Part shown: piece by piece, positions 43,915-52,581 of the stretch | Numbering within the stretch: the stretch's first letter is position 1 | How the letters are laid out: each line of letters starts with the position of its first letter | NCBI RefSeq assembly: GCF_900188355.1 | Contig: NZ_FZNX01000001.1 | Coordinates: forward strand, 791,754-855,753 | Reading direction: 5' to 3' | Length of the DNA stretch: 64,000 nucleotides | Source: Lutibacter flavus | GTDB taxonomy: Bacteria > Bacteroidota > Bacteroidia > Flavobacteriales > Flavobacteriaceae | Notes under the pieces: model-generated | Database searches by the model: none | Seen by the model: the letters and a program-made list of their open reading frames with translations, nothing else | What the model was told of the DNA's origin: nothing | Program-made: the position numbers and the translations under genes

Positions 43915-43977
43915 CTAAAAATAACCTAATACATCTTTTACTTTATCTTTATATTTTCGACCGATTGGAATAGAAAA
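43449..43977. repeat. Duplicated structured block, copy B (with LytTR gene end)
   Basis: The partner of 40803-41215. The pairing arms CTTTGCTTT / AAAAGCAAAG and GGAGT / ACTCC are kept while intervening bases differ. The last 63 bp are the end of the intact LytTR gene, so this copy is likely the original and copy A the duplicate. Confidence 0.75.
43513..43541. repeat. Perfect 12-bp inverted repeat
   Basis: AATATTAGTATT and AATACTAATATT separated by five A, inside the segment present only in repeat copy B. No T-run follows, so it is a poor terminator; it may mark a small insertion. Confidence 0.6.
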
Positions 43978-44712
43978 CCCTTTGAGTGACAGTTTAGTTG
44001 GTGAAAATGAATCAATAAAATTGAGACCGATGATAAAGGAACGATGCACTCTCAAAAACTTTTTTTCAGGCAGTTCTTTTTCAATAGACGAAATACTTTT
44101 ATAAGCAATAATTTCTCTATCGATAGTTTTTACTTTGATATAGTTTTTAAGACTTTCAATAAATATGATGTCTCTTGTAAAAATTTTCTGAAGTGATTTT
44201 TCAACTTTTAAATAAATGAATTCATTAACATTTTCTAACTGCTTCTTTTCGAGTTCAATAGTTTTTTGATTTGTTTTTTGCCAACTCTTTAAAAATGCAT
44301 ATCCAAAAGGAATAATTATAGCAATATTTACATCTAAAAGGGTATTCATAATTTCTGTAGTAGCAAAGAAATTTGAACTTTTAAAATTTTGTAAATACGT
44401 AGGTTGAATAATATAAAAAAAGAATGTTCTTTGAATAAAAACTGTCACAGCAATTAAAAGTAGTATATAAAGCAATACAAACTTTCCATATTTCTTTTCA
44501 AGTAAAAATTTAGGAAATAAGAAGAATAATGTTACATAAACCAAAGTTAACCGTGAAGGTAAACTAAATACTTGAATCATAAAATTCCTAAAATAGTCAT
44601 TGTCATAAGTTCCCCAAACCAGTGTAAAAAAAAACACAAATACCAACCAATACAATATGTGTTTGGTGATTTGATTTGAAATTATATTTTTAATAAAAAA
44701 GGAAAACTTCAT
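43915..44712 (-). CDS. Membrane-bound LytTR-type DNA-binding regulator
   Basis: 265 residues: four TM helices (about 18-36, 48-66, 78-95, 122-142), a short coiled coil (KTIELEKKQLENVNEF) and a C-terminal LytTR domain (about 165-262; IIFIESLKNYIKVKT, KFLRVHRSFIIGLNFI, IPIGRKYKDKVK). The N-terminal region resembles the membrane part of LytS-type His_kinase proteins, but the kinase is absent: sensor and DNA-binding domain are in one chain. It is divergent from the alpha-amylase gene over 253 bp and may regulate it. Its 3' end is duplicated at 41153. Confidence 0.85.
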   Translation of the reverse strand: MKFSFFIKNIISNQITKHILYWLVFVFFFTLVWGTYDNDYFRNFMIQVFSLPSRLTLVYVTLFFLFPKFLLEKKYGKFVLLYILLLIAVTVFIQRTFFFYIIQPTYLQNFKSSNFFATTEIMNTLLDVNIAIIIPFGYAFLKSWQKTNQKTIELEKKQLENVNEFIYLKVEKSLQKIFTRDIIFIESLKNYIKVKTIDREIIAYKSISSIEKELPEKKFLRVHRSFIIGLNFIDSFSPTKLSLKGFSIPIGRKYKDKVKDVLGYF

Positions 44713-44965
44713 ATGGAGAAAATATATTCTGCTAAAGTCTATAAATTAATCTTAATAACCACTAATTAAATACAAACAACCAGTAATTTTATATAAAAAA
44801 CAGGTTCATGAGGGTTTTCTATCTTCTATTATTGTCATATCTAAACTTTACTAAAATCAACTTAATTTGTTGTTTGGAATAAGCAAACGGTTGTTTAAAT
44901 AATAGCATTGTTTTACTTCTTTTCTAATAGTAATATTGACGAATATAATCTTAAACTTTACTAAA

Positions 44966-46813
44966 ATGAATACTGTATTTAGAACTTCAATTATTTGCTT
45001 ATTACTTTTTTTTTCAATTCAATTTATAAATGCTCAAAGTATTGCATTAAATAAAGTAGAACCACCCAATTGGTGGATTGGTATGGAAAACACCGAATTG
45101 CAACTTTTAGTTTATGGCAAAAATATAAGTCTTGCAAAGCCAAGTATTACTTATGATGGAGTTTCTATTAATAGTGTAACTAAATTAGAAAGTGCAAACT
45201 ATTTATTTATAAATCTTACTATTTCAAAAACTACGAAAGAAGGTGTTTTTGATATTGTTTTTGATACGAATAAAGGAAAAAAATTAGTTTATAAGTATGA
45301 TTTAAAATCAAAAAAAGAAAGAAATAATAGTAATCAAACTGTAGATGCTTCAGATGTAATATATCTTATCACACCAGATCGTTTTTCTAACGGAAATTCT
45401 ACAAATGATTCTACTGACGATACACTTGAAAAAGTTGATCGTTCTAATAAAGACGGAAGACATGGTGGAGATATAAAAGGAATAATTAATCATTTGGATT
45501 ATATTCAAAATTTAGGTGTAACGACTTTATGGTTAAATCCATTTTTGGAAAACAATCAACCTAAATACTCATATCATGGTTATGGTATTTCAGATTTTTA
45601 TAAAACAGATAGCCGTTTTGGAGATAATAAAGATTTTAACGCTTTGGTAGATTTATCTCATCAAAAAGGAATGAAAATAATTATGGACCAAGTATTTAAT
45701 CATTGTGGCTCTGGTCATTGGTGGATGAATGATTTACCATCTGAAAATTGGTTAAATCAATGGGAAACATTTACGCGAAGTAACTTTACCAATATTGCTG
45801 CATCTGATCCTCATGTTTCAAAAAGTGATTATAATCTATTTACAAGAGGTTGGTTTGATACTAACTTACCAGATTTAAATTTGGACAATCCATATTTAGC
45901 AACGTATTTAATTCAAAATTCTATTTGGTGGATTGAATATTCCAACTTGGATGGAATTAGAATGGATACATATCCTTATCCTGATAAAAAAGTAATGGCA
46001 AAATGGATGCAAACAATTAAAACCGAATACCCGAATTTTTATATTGTAGCGGAAACCTGGGAAGCAAAAGCATCTTCACTATCATATTGGAATAATGGAG
46101 GTATTAATAATGATGGATATACTTCTTATGTAAATAGTGTTTGTGACTACCCTTTATATTATGCAATGTTAAAAGCCTTTGGTGAAGAAGAAAATATTTA
46201 TAAAATATATGAAACCTTGGCAGAAGATTTTGTGTATGGTGATCCATTTAATAATAAGATTTTCAATGGAAACCATGATGTAGGTCGATTGTTTACGCTG
46301 TTAAATGAAGATGTTGATAAACTAAAATTAAGTATGGCATTTATTTTAACAACAAGAGGAATTCCTCAATTGTATTATGGAGATGAGTTGTTATTTGATG
46401 GCGATAAACCAGATGGGCAATTACGAAAGGATTTTCCTGGAGGTTGGGAATCAGACAAAAGAAATGCTTTTATGAAGAAAGGAAGAACAATTAAAGAAAA
46501 TGATGTTTATAATTATGTAAGTACCATTTTAAATTGGCGTAAAAATGCCGTTGAAATTCATTCTGGAAAATTAACACACTACCAACCAGTAAATGATATT
46601 TACATCTATTTTAGACATACCAAAACAGAAAATACAATGGTAATAATTAATAACGGTAAAAATGAAATTAAAGATTATAGTTTAAAACGATATGAAGATT
46701 CTTTAGTTGGATATTATTCAGGAGTTGATATCATTACAAATACTTATTTTACATCTTTAAAATCAATTGATTTAAATGCGAATACTGCATTAATTATAAA
46801 ACTTAAACAATAA
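44966..46813 (+). CDS. Secreted GH13 alpha-amylase / neopullulanase-like enzyme
   Basis: 615 residues from the ATG at 44966 (a TTG 30 bp upstream is less likely). Signal peptide MNTVFRTSIICLLLFFSIQFINAQ. An N-terminal cyclomaltodextrinase-type Ig domain (about 30-115) precedes the (beta/alpha)8 barrel: VIYLITPDRFSNGN, MDQVFNHCG, LDGIRMDTYP (nucleophile Asp), IVAETW (acid Glu), NGNHDVGR (third Asp), then a C-terminal beta domain. SusA-like; degrades starch, pullulan or cyclodextrins in the periplasm or outside. Its stop overlaps the start of the PfkB kinase gene (TAATG). No SusCD genes are near. Confidence 0.9.
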   Translation: MNTVFRTSIICLLLFFSIQFINAQSIALNKVEPPNWWIGMENTELQLLVYGKNISLAKPSITYDGVSINSVTKLESANYLFINLTISKTTKEGVFDIVFDTNKGKKLVYKYDLKSKKERNNSNQTVDASDVIYLITPDRFSNGNSTNDSTDDTLEKVDRSNKDGRHGGDIKGIINHLDYIQNLGVTTLWLNPFLENNQPKYSYHGYGISDFYKTDSRFGDNKDFNALVDLSHQKGMKIIMDQVFNHCGSGHWWMNDLPSENWLNQWETFTRSNFTNIAASDPHVSKSDYNLFTRGWFDTNLPDLNLDNPYLATYLIQNSIWWIEYSNLDGIRMDTYPYPDKKVMAKWMQTIKTEYPNFYIVAETWEAKASSLSYWNNGGINNDGYTSYVNSVCDYPLYYAMLKAFGEEENIYKIYETLAEDFVYGDPFNNKIFNGNHDVGRLFTLLNEDVDKLKLSMAFILTTRGIPQLYYGDELLFDGDKPDGQLRKDFPGGWESDKRNAFMKKGRTIKENDVYNYVSTILNWRKNAVEIHSGKLTHYQPVNDIYIYFRHTKTENTMVIINNGKNEIKDYSLKRYEDSLVGYYSGVDIITNTYFTSLKSIDLNANTALIIKLKQ

Positions 46814-47706
46814 TGGAAAACATTTTTATTATTGGTGGAGCATCTTATAATTCTGTAATTACATTGGACGAATTCCCAGTAGCAATACCCCAGACAATTC
46901 ATAATTGTCACTTTAAAGAAACTATAGGTAATACAGGAGCAGGAAAAGCATTGACATTATCAAAATTGGGTTTTAATACAACATTTCATTCTTTAATAGG
47001 CAAAGATTCTTTTGGGGAGAAAGTCACCTCTTTTTTACAAGAACCCAATCTTAATTTCATTTCAGATATTGATCCTAAGGGAACCGAAAGACATTTAAAT
47101 ATTATGAATGGTTTAGGAGAACGGATTTCTATTTTTATGAATCCTAGTTCTGATACGCCAGAAATTGACTATTCTAAATTTGAAAAGGAAGTGAAAAATG
47201 CAATTTATATTGTTGTGAATATAGCTAATTATTGTCGAAATATTTTACCAATTTGCAAGCAATTAAATAAAGAAATTTGGACAGATTTACACGATTATGA
47301 TGGTAAAAACGAATACCATCAAGATTTTATAGCTGCTGCAGATTATATCTTTTTAAGTTCCGATAATTTACCCAATTATAAACCATTTATGCTGCAACAA
47401 ATAGCAAATGGAAAAAAATTAGTTGTTTGCACTCACGGAAAAGGAGGAGCCACTGCATATACCAAAGAAGGCGGTTGGATTGAAACATCAATAATAGATG
47501 CTTATAAAATGACAAATGCCAACGGAGCAGGAGATTCTTTCTTTTCGGGGTTTTTATATGGTTTTTCTAAAGGGTATGACACAAAAAAATGTATGCAATT
47601 TGGTACTATTACGTCAGGTTTGTGTATAGAATCAGAGTTGATTGCTAACAATAAATTAAGTAAAACAATAGTTGAAAGAGAGTTTTTAAAATATTATGTT
47701 AAATAG
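46813..47706 (+). CDS. PfkB/ribokinase-family carbohydrate kinase
   Basis: 297 residues. The PfkB fold shows an N-terminal strand FIIGGASYNSVI, a TGNTGAGKALTLSKLG substrate-side motif (about 37-52) and the C-terminal catalytic/anion-hole signature MTNANGAGDSFFSGF (about 234-248), with catalytic Asp in GAGD. ATP-dependent kinase for a sugar or nucleoside in the cytoplasm. Translational coupling to a secreted amylase is unusual; it may phosphorylate a released hexose, but the substrate cannot be assigned. Confidence 0.87.
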   Translation: MENIFIIGGASYNSVITLDEFPVAIPQTIHNCHFKETIGNTGAGKALTLSKLGFNTTFHSLIGKDSFGEKVTSFLQEPNLNFISDIDPKGTERHLNIMNGLGERISIFMNPSSDTPEIDYSKFEKEVKNAIYIVVNIANYCRNILPICKQLNKEIWTDLHDYDGKNEYHQDFIAAADYIFLSSDNLPNYKPFMLQQIANGKKLVVCTHGKGGATAYTKEGGWIETSIIDAYKMTNANGAGDSFFSGFLYGFSKGYDTKKCMQFGTITSGLCIESELIANNKLSKTIVEREFLKYYVK

Positions 47707-48449
47707 AATTTTTAAAACGGCCTCATAAAACTTTGGCTATAACAATAGGCAAGTGAGCGTATATGTTTTAGGGGGTAGAAGCATTCTTGCCATCGGCATC
47801 AACTCGCTCAAAATTGCAAAGATTCTCAATCTTTTCAATTTATGCCGTCTAAAATATAGCGAATAAGCCGTAATTGTTTCCAAAGTTTTATACGTGACAA
47901 AAGTAATTATCCAGTGGATGATTGCTTTTGGTGGCGAGATGGTAGCGACGGCATTTTTTTGTTTTCCAACGCATCAACTCGCTCAAAATATTTAAGATTC
48001 TCAATCTTTAATATTTATGCCGTATCAAGAAAAAAAGATAAGCATAATGAATGGAAGCTTGTTTGGAACGAAATGAAAGCAAGTGTTTAGAAATTATCTG
48101 GTATTGCCAACGCTAAAAGGCTCGCTCAAAATTTCAAAAGTCCACAGGACTTTCAAAATTATGCCGTAAACTGTTGCGCCAACTTAACGAGAACATTCTG
48201 AAAACTTTTAGAACGAGAATATTCAAACTAATTCAGAATATAATTACAAAACTAAAAGGATTGCTTTTTTTGGTGTTGGCAAGCGGCTGCAAATTGCGTG
48301 TAGAAAAAAATTCCTGAGCATTTTATTTATACAAAGCAATAAAGTGATCCACTATAAAAACCAAAAGGTCATAATTTGTATTATAATTTATATTATGTTA
48401 AATAGAGTTTTTCAAACCATCACCCATTCTAAAACATCTTATCTAACAA
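47707..48449. other. Intergenic repeat cluster
   Basis: 743 bp with no gene. It contains three related hairpin units (47792-48167) and further short motifs (GTGTTGGCAAGCGGCTGC near 48272) of a kind common in flavobacterial intergenic debris. Confidence 0.6.
47792..48167. repeat. Three copies of a structured hairpin repeat
   Basis: Unit A (47792-47848), B (47948-48023) and C (48116-48167) share CTCGCTCAAAA on the left and TTATGCCGT on the right. Between them lies a hairpin whose stem sequence differs but whose pairing is kept (GATTCTCAATC loop in A and B; GTCCACAGGAC in C). In A and B, CGGCAT upstream can also pair with ATGCCG. Spacing between units is about 150-170 bp. Confidence 0.65.
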
Positions 48450-48779
48450 TTAACTTTCTGAATCGTATATTAAAACACGCTCCCATAAATGAAAAGCTTC
48501 AGAAATAAATAATTTATGTGCAGGCTCTATTTGATATTTGTCGTGTTCTTCTAAATTATTAAAAGAAACTTTTAAACAATATGTATAGCTATCATCAATT
48601 ACTGGTCTGTTGGTTTTTGCCGGTTGCCCAAAATGTTTATTCTTTGCGTACACAGATGAATTTAAAAATTTATGCATCGCCTTTTCAAATTCTTTTCTAT
48701 CATTTTCATTAGTTGGGTCTTTCAACCAAAAGAAAACCATGTGAACAAATTGCTCCGCAATTGTATTTTTTAATTCCAT
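48450..48779 (-). CDS. Dabb-family (stress-responsive alpha/beta barrel) protein
   Basis: 109 residues: EQFVHMVFFWLKDPTNENDRKEFEKAMHKF at the start and SYTYCLKVSFNNLEEHDKYQIEPAHKLFI near the end, the two core strands and helices of a dimeric ferredoxin-like Dabb fold. Members range from plant stress proteins to polyketide cyclases; function here is unknown. It follows a methyltransferase gene by 20 bp on the same strand, so they are likely cotranscribed. Confidence 0.85.
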   Translation of the reverse strand: MELKNTIAEQFVHMVFFWLKDPTNENDRKEFEKAMHKFLNSSVYAKNKHFGQPAKTNRPVIDDSYTYCLKVSFNNLEEHDKYQIEPAHKLFISEAFHLWERVLIYDSES

Positions 48780-48799
48780 ATTCTAATCTTACTTATTAA

Positions 48800-49402
48800 T
48801 TATTCTTTTTTTTCGATCATTAAAGTGGTCATACATCTTTTAGAATGTACAATCGTTGTTTTTACATCTTCTATAAATGAGATCTCATTCCTATTTTGAA
48901 TTTCTTCAAGAATTGTTGCAGTTAGTAAAAACCTGGTTGAACCATCAGGTAATTTATAATTTCCATTTTCCAATGCTATCACCTCGTTTTCCAGGCCAAA
49001 AATAGATGCAGTTCTTATAAATAACGTTCCGTGAGGTTTTAATACACGCAATAACTCATCAAACATTTGTGAAAAATGGCTTAAATCCTTTGCAAAATGC
49101 AATACAGCATTACAAATTACATGGTTAAAATTATTGGATTTGTAAGGTAATTGTTCTACAGTAGCTTGTGTAAAATACTCTTTTTGAGTCGGATACAGTT
49201 CTTTACAGGTTTGTGTAGGGCCTGAATGCATATCAGTTCCGTAAATTTCAAAACCTTGCTGATAAAACCATTTTAAATTTCTGCCATTTCCACAACCAGC
49301 ATCTAAAATTTTTGCTCCAGCCTGATAACGACCTTTTAATATTTGATCTAAAATATAAATATCAACACCTTTAATACTCTTCTTTAGCGTTACAAAATTC
49401 AT
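48800..49402 (-). CDS. Class I SAM-dependent methyltransferase
   Basis: 200 residues. Motif I AKILDAGCGNGRNLKWF (about 29-45), motif II IYGTDMH (about 53-59), motif IV FNHVICNAVLHFAKD, followed by the post-IV LLRVLKPHGTLFIR. A Methyltransf_11-type small-molecule methyltransferase. Divergent from the MFS transporter gene across 112 bp, and upstream of the Dabb gene, which may form a small-molecule modification/export neighbourhood. Confidence 0.87.
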   Translation of the reverse strand: MNFVTLKKSIKGVDIYILDQILKGRYQAGAKILDAGCGNGRNLKWFYQQGFEIYGTDMHSGPTQTCKELYPTQKEYFTQATVEQLPYKSNNFNHVICNAVLHFAKDLSHFSQMFDELLRVLKPHGTLFIRTASIFGLENEVIALENGNYKLPDGSTRFLLTATILEEIQNRNEISFIEDVKTTIVHSKRCMTTLMIEKKE

Positions 49403-49502
49403 AACTACCTCTTTTCTAATTTTTAAACTGCAAATTACAAATTCTTATGAAGCCATCACTTTTTACAATGATAAAAATACGTTATTACTAATACAATTAA
49501 AG

Positions 49503-49510
49503 TACATTTG
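49503..49510 (+). promoter_or_regulatory. -7 box (TACATTTG) immediately before the MFS gene
   Basis: Exact TAnnTTTG match ending 4 bp before the ATG at 49515, so the transcript should start at or next to the start codon (leaderless mRNA). Confidence 0.6.
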
Positions 49511-49514
49511 CCCA

Positions 49515-50738
49515 ATGCAAATTAAGAAAACATCCCAATTTGAATTTATAGCATTAATGGCCTCATTAATGTCTATAGTTGCTTTGGCTATAGATGCTTT
49601 ACTACCTGCACTTAATTTTATTGGTTTTTCAATTGGAACTACTCAGGAGACTGATAACCAGTTGTTAATAACTATGATTTTTTTAGGTTTAGGAATTGGC
49701 CCACTATTTTTTGGCCCGATTTCAGATAGTTTAGGACGAAAACCTATTGTTTTTCTTGGCTTTGGAATTTTTATAATTGCTAGTTTAATTTGCGTGTTTT
49801 CAAAAAGTTTGGAAATGATGATTGCCGGAAGAATTTTACAGGGCATTGGCCTTTCAGCTCCTAGAACTATTAGTATTGCAATGGTTAGAGATACTTTTAG
49901 CGGAGATTATATGGCACGTATTATGTCATTTATTGCAGTCGTTTTTATTTTAGTACCAATTATTGCTCCTGCAATGGGTCAATTTGTTTTAAATCATTAT
50001 AATTGGCAAGCAATATTTTATATTCAGTTGATATTTAGTGTTTTAATATCGTTTTGGTTTTGGAAAAGACAACCTGAAACGCTTCCAATAGAACGGCGTT
50101 TAAAATTTACAAGTCATATTTTTATGAACGGCCTAAAAGAAATTTCAAAATCTAAAAGAACCATTGGCTTTACTATAATCTCTGGGTTTATAACAGGTTC
50201 TTTTATGGTGTATTTAAGTACATCTCAACATATTTTTCAGGAACAATACCTTTTACAAGACGAGTTTCCATATATTTTTGCCGGTTTAGCAGTAGCAATT
50301 GGAACATCAACTTTTTTAAATGGTACACTTGTTTTAAAGTATGGTATGGAAAAATTAGTAACTATTGCACTTGGCTCCTTCTTTAGTATTTCATTATTAT
50401 ATGTATTCTTATTCAGCGGATCAGGAAACCCTGGAATAGGAGTTTTACTTACTTTCTTTGGTTTACAGTTTTTAGCAATTGGTTTTCTGTTTGGAAATTT
50501 AAGAGCATTGGCAATGGAACCTGTTGGGCATATTGCAGGAATTGGAGCAGCAATAACCGGGTTTATTTCAACTATGATGGCCGTACCAATTAGTATTTTT
50601 ATTGGAAAATTCACCTCTAGCACTGCAATGCCTTTATTTATAGGGTTTTCAATTTGTGGCTTACTTTCAATTTTAGTACTTGTTTATATAAAAATAACAA
50701 AAAAACAAGTAAAATTTTCACCTGAAAATTCGATCTAA
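49515..50738 (+). CDS. MFS transporter, Bcr/CflA drug-resistance type
   Basis: 407 residues, 12 TM helices. The motif-A loop after TM2 is GPLFFGPISDSLGRKPIVFLG, and TM4-5 carry GRILQGIGLSAPRTISIAMVRDTFSG, matching the Bcr/CflA subgroup (DHA1). Proton-driven efflux of drugs or metabolites such as sulfonamide, bicyclomycin or amino-acid derivatives in relatives. Followed by a thioredoxin gene after 58 bp. Confidence 0.88.
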   Translation: MQIKKTSQFEFIALMASLMSIVALAIDALLPALNFIGFSIGTTQETDNQLLITMIFLGLGIGPLFFGPISDSLGRKPIVFLGFGIFIIASLICVFSKSLEMMIAGRILQGIGLSAPRTISIAMVRDTFSGDYMARIMSFIAVVFILVPIIAPAMGQFVLNHYNWQAIFYIQLIFSVLISFWFWKRQPETLPIERRLKFTSHIFMNGLKEISKSKRTIGFTIISGFITGSFMVYLSTSQHIFQEQYLLQDEFPYIFAGLAVAIGTSTFLNGTLVLKYGMEKLVTIALGSFFSISLLYVFLFSGSGNPGIGVLLTFFGLQFLAIGFLFGNLRALAMEPVGHIAGIGAAITGFISTMMAVPISIFIGKFTSSTAMPLFIGFSICGLLSILVLVYIKITKKQVKFSPENSI

Positions 50739-50796
50739 CCACTACTCTATTTCCTATTGATTTTGTAACTTTAAGTATCATTTAAAAAATACTAAG

Positions 50797-51090
50797 ATGA
50801 AAAAATCATTCAACGACATTATAAATCAGAAAGTTCCTGTTTTGGTTGATTTTACTGCGGATTGGTGTGGACCTTGTAAAAGTATGGCGCCAGTTTTAAA
50901 ACAACTGAAAGCAGAATTAAAGGATGCGATAAGTATTATAAAAATAAATGTAGATAAAAATCAAGAATTAGCAGCAAAATATCAGGTGAAGGGAGTTCCA
51001 ACATTTATTATTTTTAAACAAGGAAAACAAACTTGGCGACAATCTGGAATGCAATCCATTTCTCAATTAAAACAAGCAATTCAGGGATAA
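50797..51090 (+). CDS. Thioredoxin
   Basis: 97 residues: LVDFTADWCGPCKSMAP carries the redox-active WCGPCK (about 24-29), and the cis-Pro loop is VKGVPTF (about 66-72). No signal peptide, so a cytoplasmic disulfide reductant. It lacks about ten N-terminal residues of standard Trx1 and is probably an accessory thioredoxin. A short remnant of a TonB-plug gene directly overlaps its stop codon. Confidence 0.92.
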   Translation: MKKSFNDIINQKVPVLVDFTADWCGPCKSMAPVLKQLKAELKDAISIIKINVDKNQELAAKYQVKGVPTFIIFKQGKQTWRQSGMQSISQLKQAIQG

Positions 51091-51176
51091 CAGTTACAGT
51101 TTTTAAAAATGCCTCAGATACTGCATTTTATGGATTACGAGGAGTAAATGGTGTAATTGCATTGACTTTAAAATAG
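51090..51176 (+). pseudogene. Remnant of a TonB-plug-type gene end
   Basis: 28 codons, TVTVFKNASDTAFYGLRGVNGVIALTLK and stop (read in two pieces: TVTVFKNASDTAFYG, then LRGVNGVIALTLK). This is the SusC/plug signature V-x-K-D/N-A-S-x-T-A-x-Y-G-x-R-G-x-N-G-V-I. No start codon or domain precedes it, so it is the tail of a lost receptor or plug-containing protein. Confidence 0.55.
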
Positions 51177-51243
51177 TTGTTTCCTACATTTTTATTGTTT
51201 TACATGTGAGTTTTATTAATTATACTTGTAAAAAAAATAATTA

Positions 51244-52356
51244 ATGAAAAAGTTATCAATCTTATTAGTAGTATTATTTTCAACTGCTCTCATTTCTTGT
51301 GAAGAGAAAGAAAAAGAATCTGCACCATTAGAAGGTTTTACAATAGATGTTTCTATAAATAATATCAATACTTCTGAAACATATTTGTACAATCATAAAA
51401 ATATTGCAATTGATACTGCTTTAGTATCAAATAATTACGTTAATTTTTCAGGAGTTATAGATACCATTCAATTGTATACTGTACAATTTAAAAATAACAA
51501 TCTTAAGATTCCTATTTTACTTGAAAATACACCAATGTACGTATATGCATCACCACTTTCTCAAATAGCTTTTGGAAGTGTATCTCAAAATGAATTGAAT
51601 AGTTATAATGAAGCGTTAGCTCTGATAAAGAATAAATTAAAAGCAAGTATTGATACGCAAAATGAAAGCGAATTAGACTCTATAAATAGTGTTATTTTTA
51701 ATTATTCAGTAGCTAAAATAAAAAGTACCAACCACGCTCCTATTGCCGATTTAATTTTTGATAAAATACTGGTTGATAACAATTTAAATAAGAATAATTT
51801 ACTTGCTTTAAAAGCAGTTTCAGAAACAAATAATCATAAAAAGTGGTTACCTAAAATAAATTCGGAAATAGATAAATATCTAGCATTAGAACTATTAGAG
51901 GAACAAAAAAAACTGGCTGAAGTGGCAAAACCTCGTGTTATAAAACGTCAACAAGCACCATTGTTTTATGGAGAATCTTTGGATGGTTCCAATTTGAGTT
52001 TACAATCTGCATTAAACGGTAAAAAGGCAGTCTTAATGGACTTTTGGGCAAGTTGGTGCGGACCTTGTAGAGCAGTTACACCCCAAGTAAGAAGTATTTA
52101 CAATCGCTATAAAAATAAAGGTTTTGATATTATAACAATTTCTGAAGACAAAACCAGAGCTGCTTGGACAAATGGGATTACTGAAGATAATATGTTAGCC
52201 TGGAATCATATTTACGATGATAATATGAGAATTGCTTATATGTTTAATGTTGAATCCATTCCTCATATGATTTTATTAGATGGAAATGGTGGAATTATTG
52301 AAAATAAAATTTCGATTTCCCGTCTTGAAAATGAGTTAAAAAAAATATTTAAGTAG
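51244..52356 (+). CDS. TlpA-type thiol:disulfide oxidoreductase lipoprotein
   Basis: 370 residues: lipobox (ALISCEE, Cys about 19), an N-terminal DUF4369-like beta domain (about 30-130), a helical middle, and a C-terminal AhpC/TSA-redoxin domain with LMDFWASWCGPCRAVTP (WCGPC about 265-269) and IPHMILLDGNG as the cis-Pro loop. Envelope-anchored reductase, for instance for cytochrome c maturation or repair of periplasmic proteins. Common in Bacteroidota as lone genes. Confidence 0.88.
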   Translation: MKKLSILLVVLFSTALISCEEKEKESAPLEGFTIDVSINNINTSETYLYNHKNIAIDTALVSNNYVNFSGVIDTIQLYTVQFKNNNLKIPILLENTPMYVYASPLSQIAFGSVSQNELNSYNEALALIKNKLKASIDTQNESELDSINSVIFNYSVAKIKSTNHAPIADLIFDKILVDNNLNKNNLLALKAVSETNNHKKWLPKINSEIDKYLALELLEEQKKLAEVAKPRVIKRQQAPLFYGESLDGSNLSLQSALNGKKAVLMDFWASWCGPCRAVTPQVRSIYNRYKNKGFDIITISEDKTRAAWTNGITEDNMLAWNHIYDDNMRIAYMFNVESIPHMILLDGNGGIIENKISISRLENELKKIFK

Positions 52357-52385
52357 AAAAATCACCTTAAATTATTGGTTTAGAT

Positions 52386-52568
52386 TTATTGATCTATATT
52401 ATTAATTTCTAGTATTGTAAGTTCTCCGTTTGTGAATCCAATTTCAATTTGAATAGGATTACAACAAACTTCACAATCTTCAATATAAGTCTGACTTTTA
52501 ACAGAAGTATCAAACAACATTGAAATTTCTTCCCAACAATGTGGACATTGAAAAAAATATTCTTCCAT
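52386..52568 (-). CDS. CPXCG-motif cysteine-rich small protein
   Basis: 60 residues: FFQCPHCWEEI and EDCEVCCNPIQIEI give a four-Cys zinc ribbon, the CPXCG-type family. The usual Gly after the first CPxC is Trp here. Function of the family is unknown; zinc binding is likely. It lies 13 bp after the TauE gene on the same strand and so is probably cotranscribed with it. Confidence 0.8.
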   Translation of the reverse strand: MEEYFFQCPHCWEEISMLFDTSVKSQTYIEDCEVCCNPIQIEIGFTNGELTILEINNIDQ

Positions 52569-52581
52569 TTCTAAATGTACA

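Noticed and set aside
47707-48449. Integron attC array or CRISPR
   Set aside because: Hairpins have fixed flanks but lack attC core sequences (GTTRRRY/RYYYAAC) and regular spacers; no integrase or cas genes seen.
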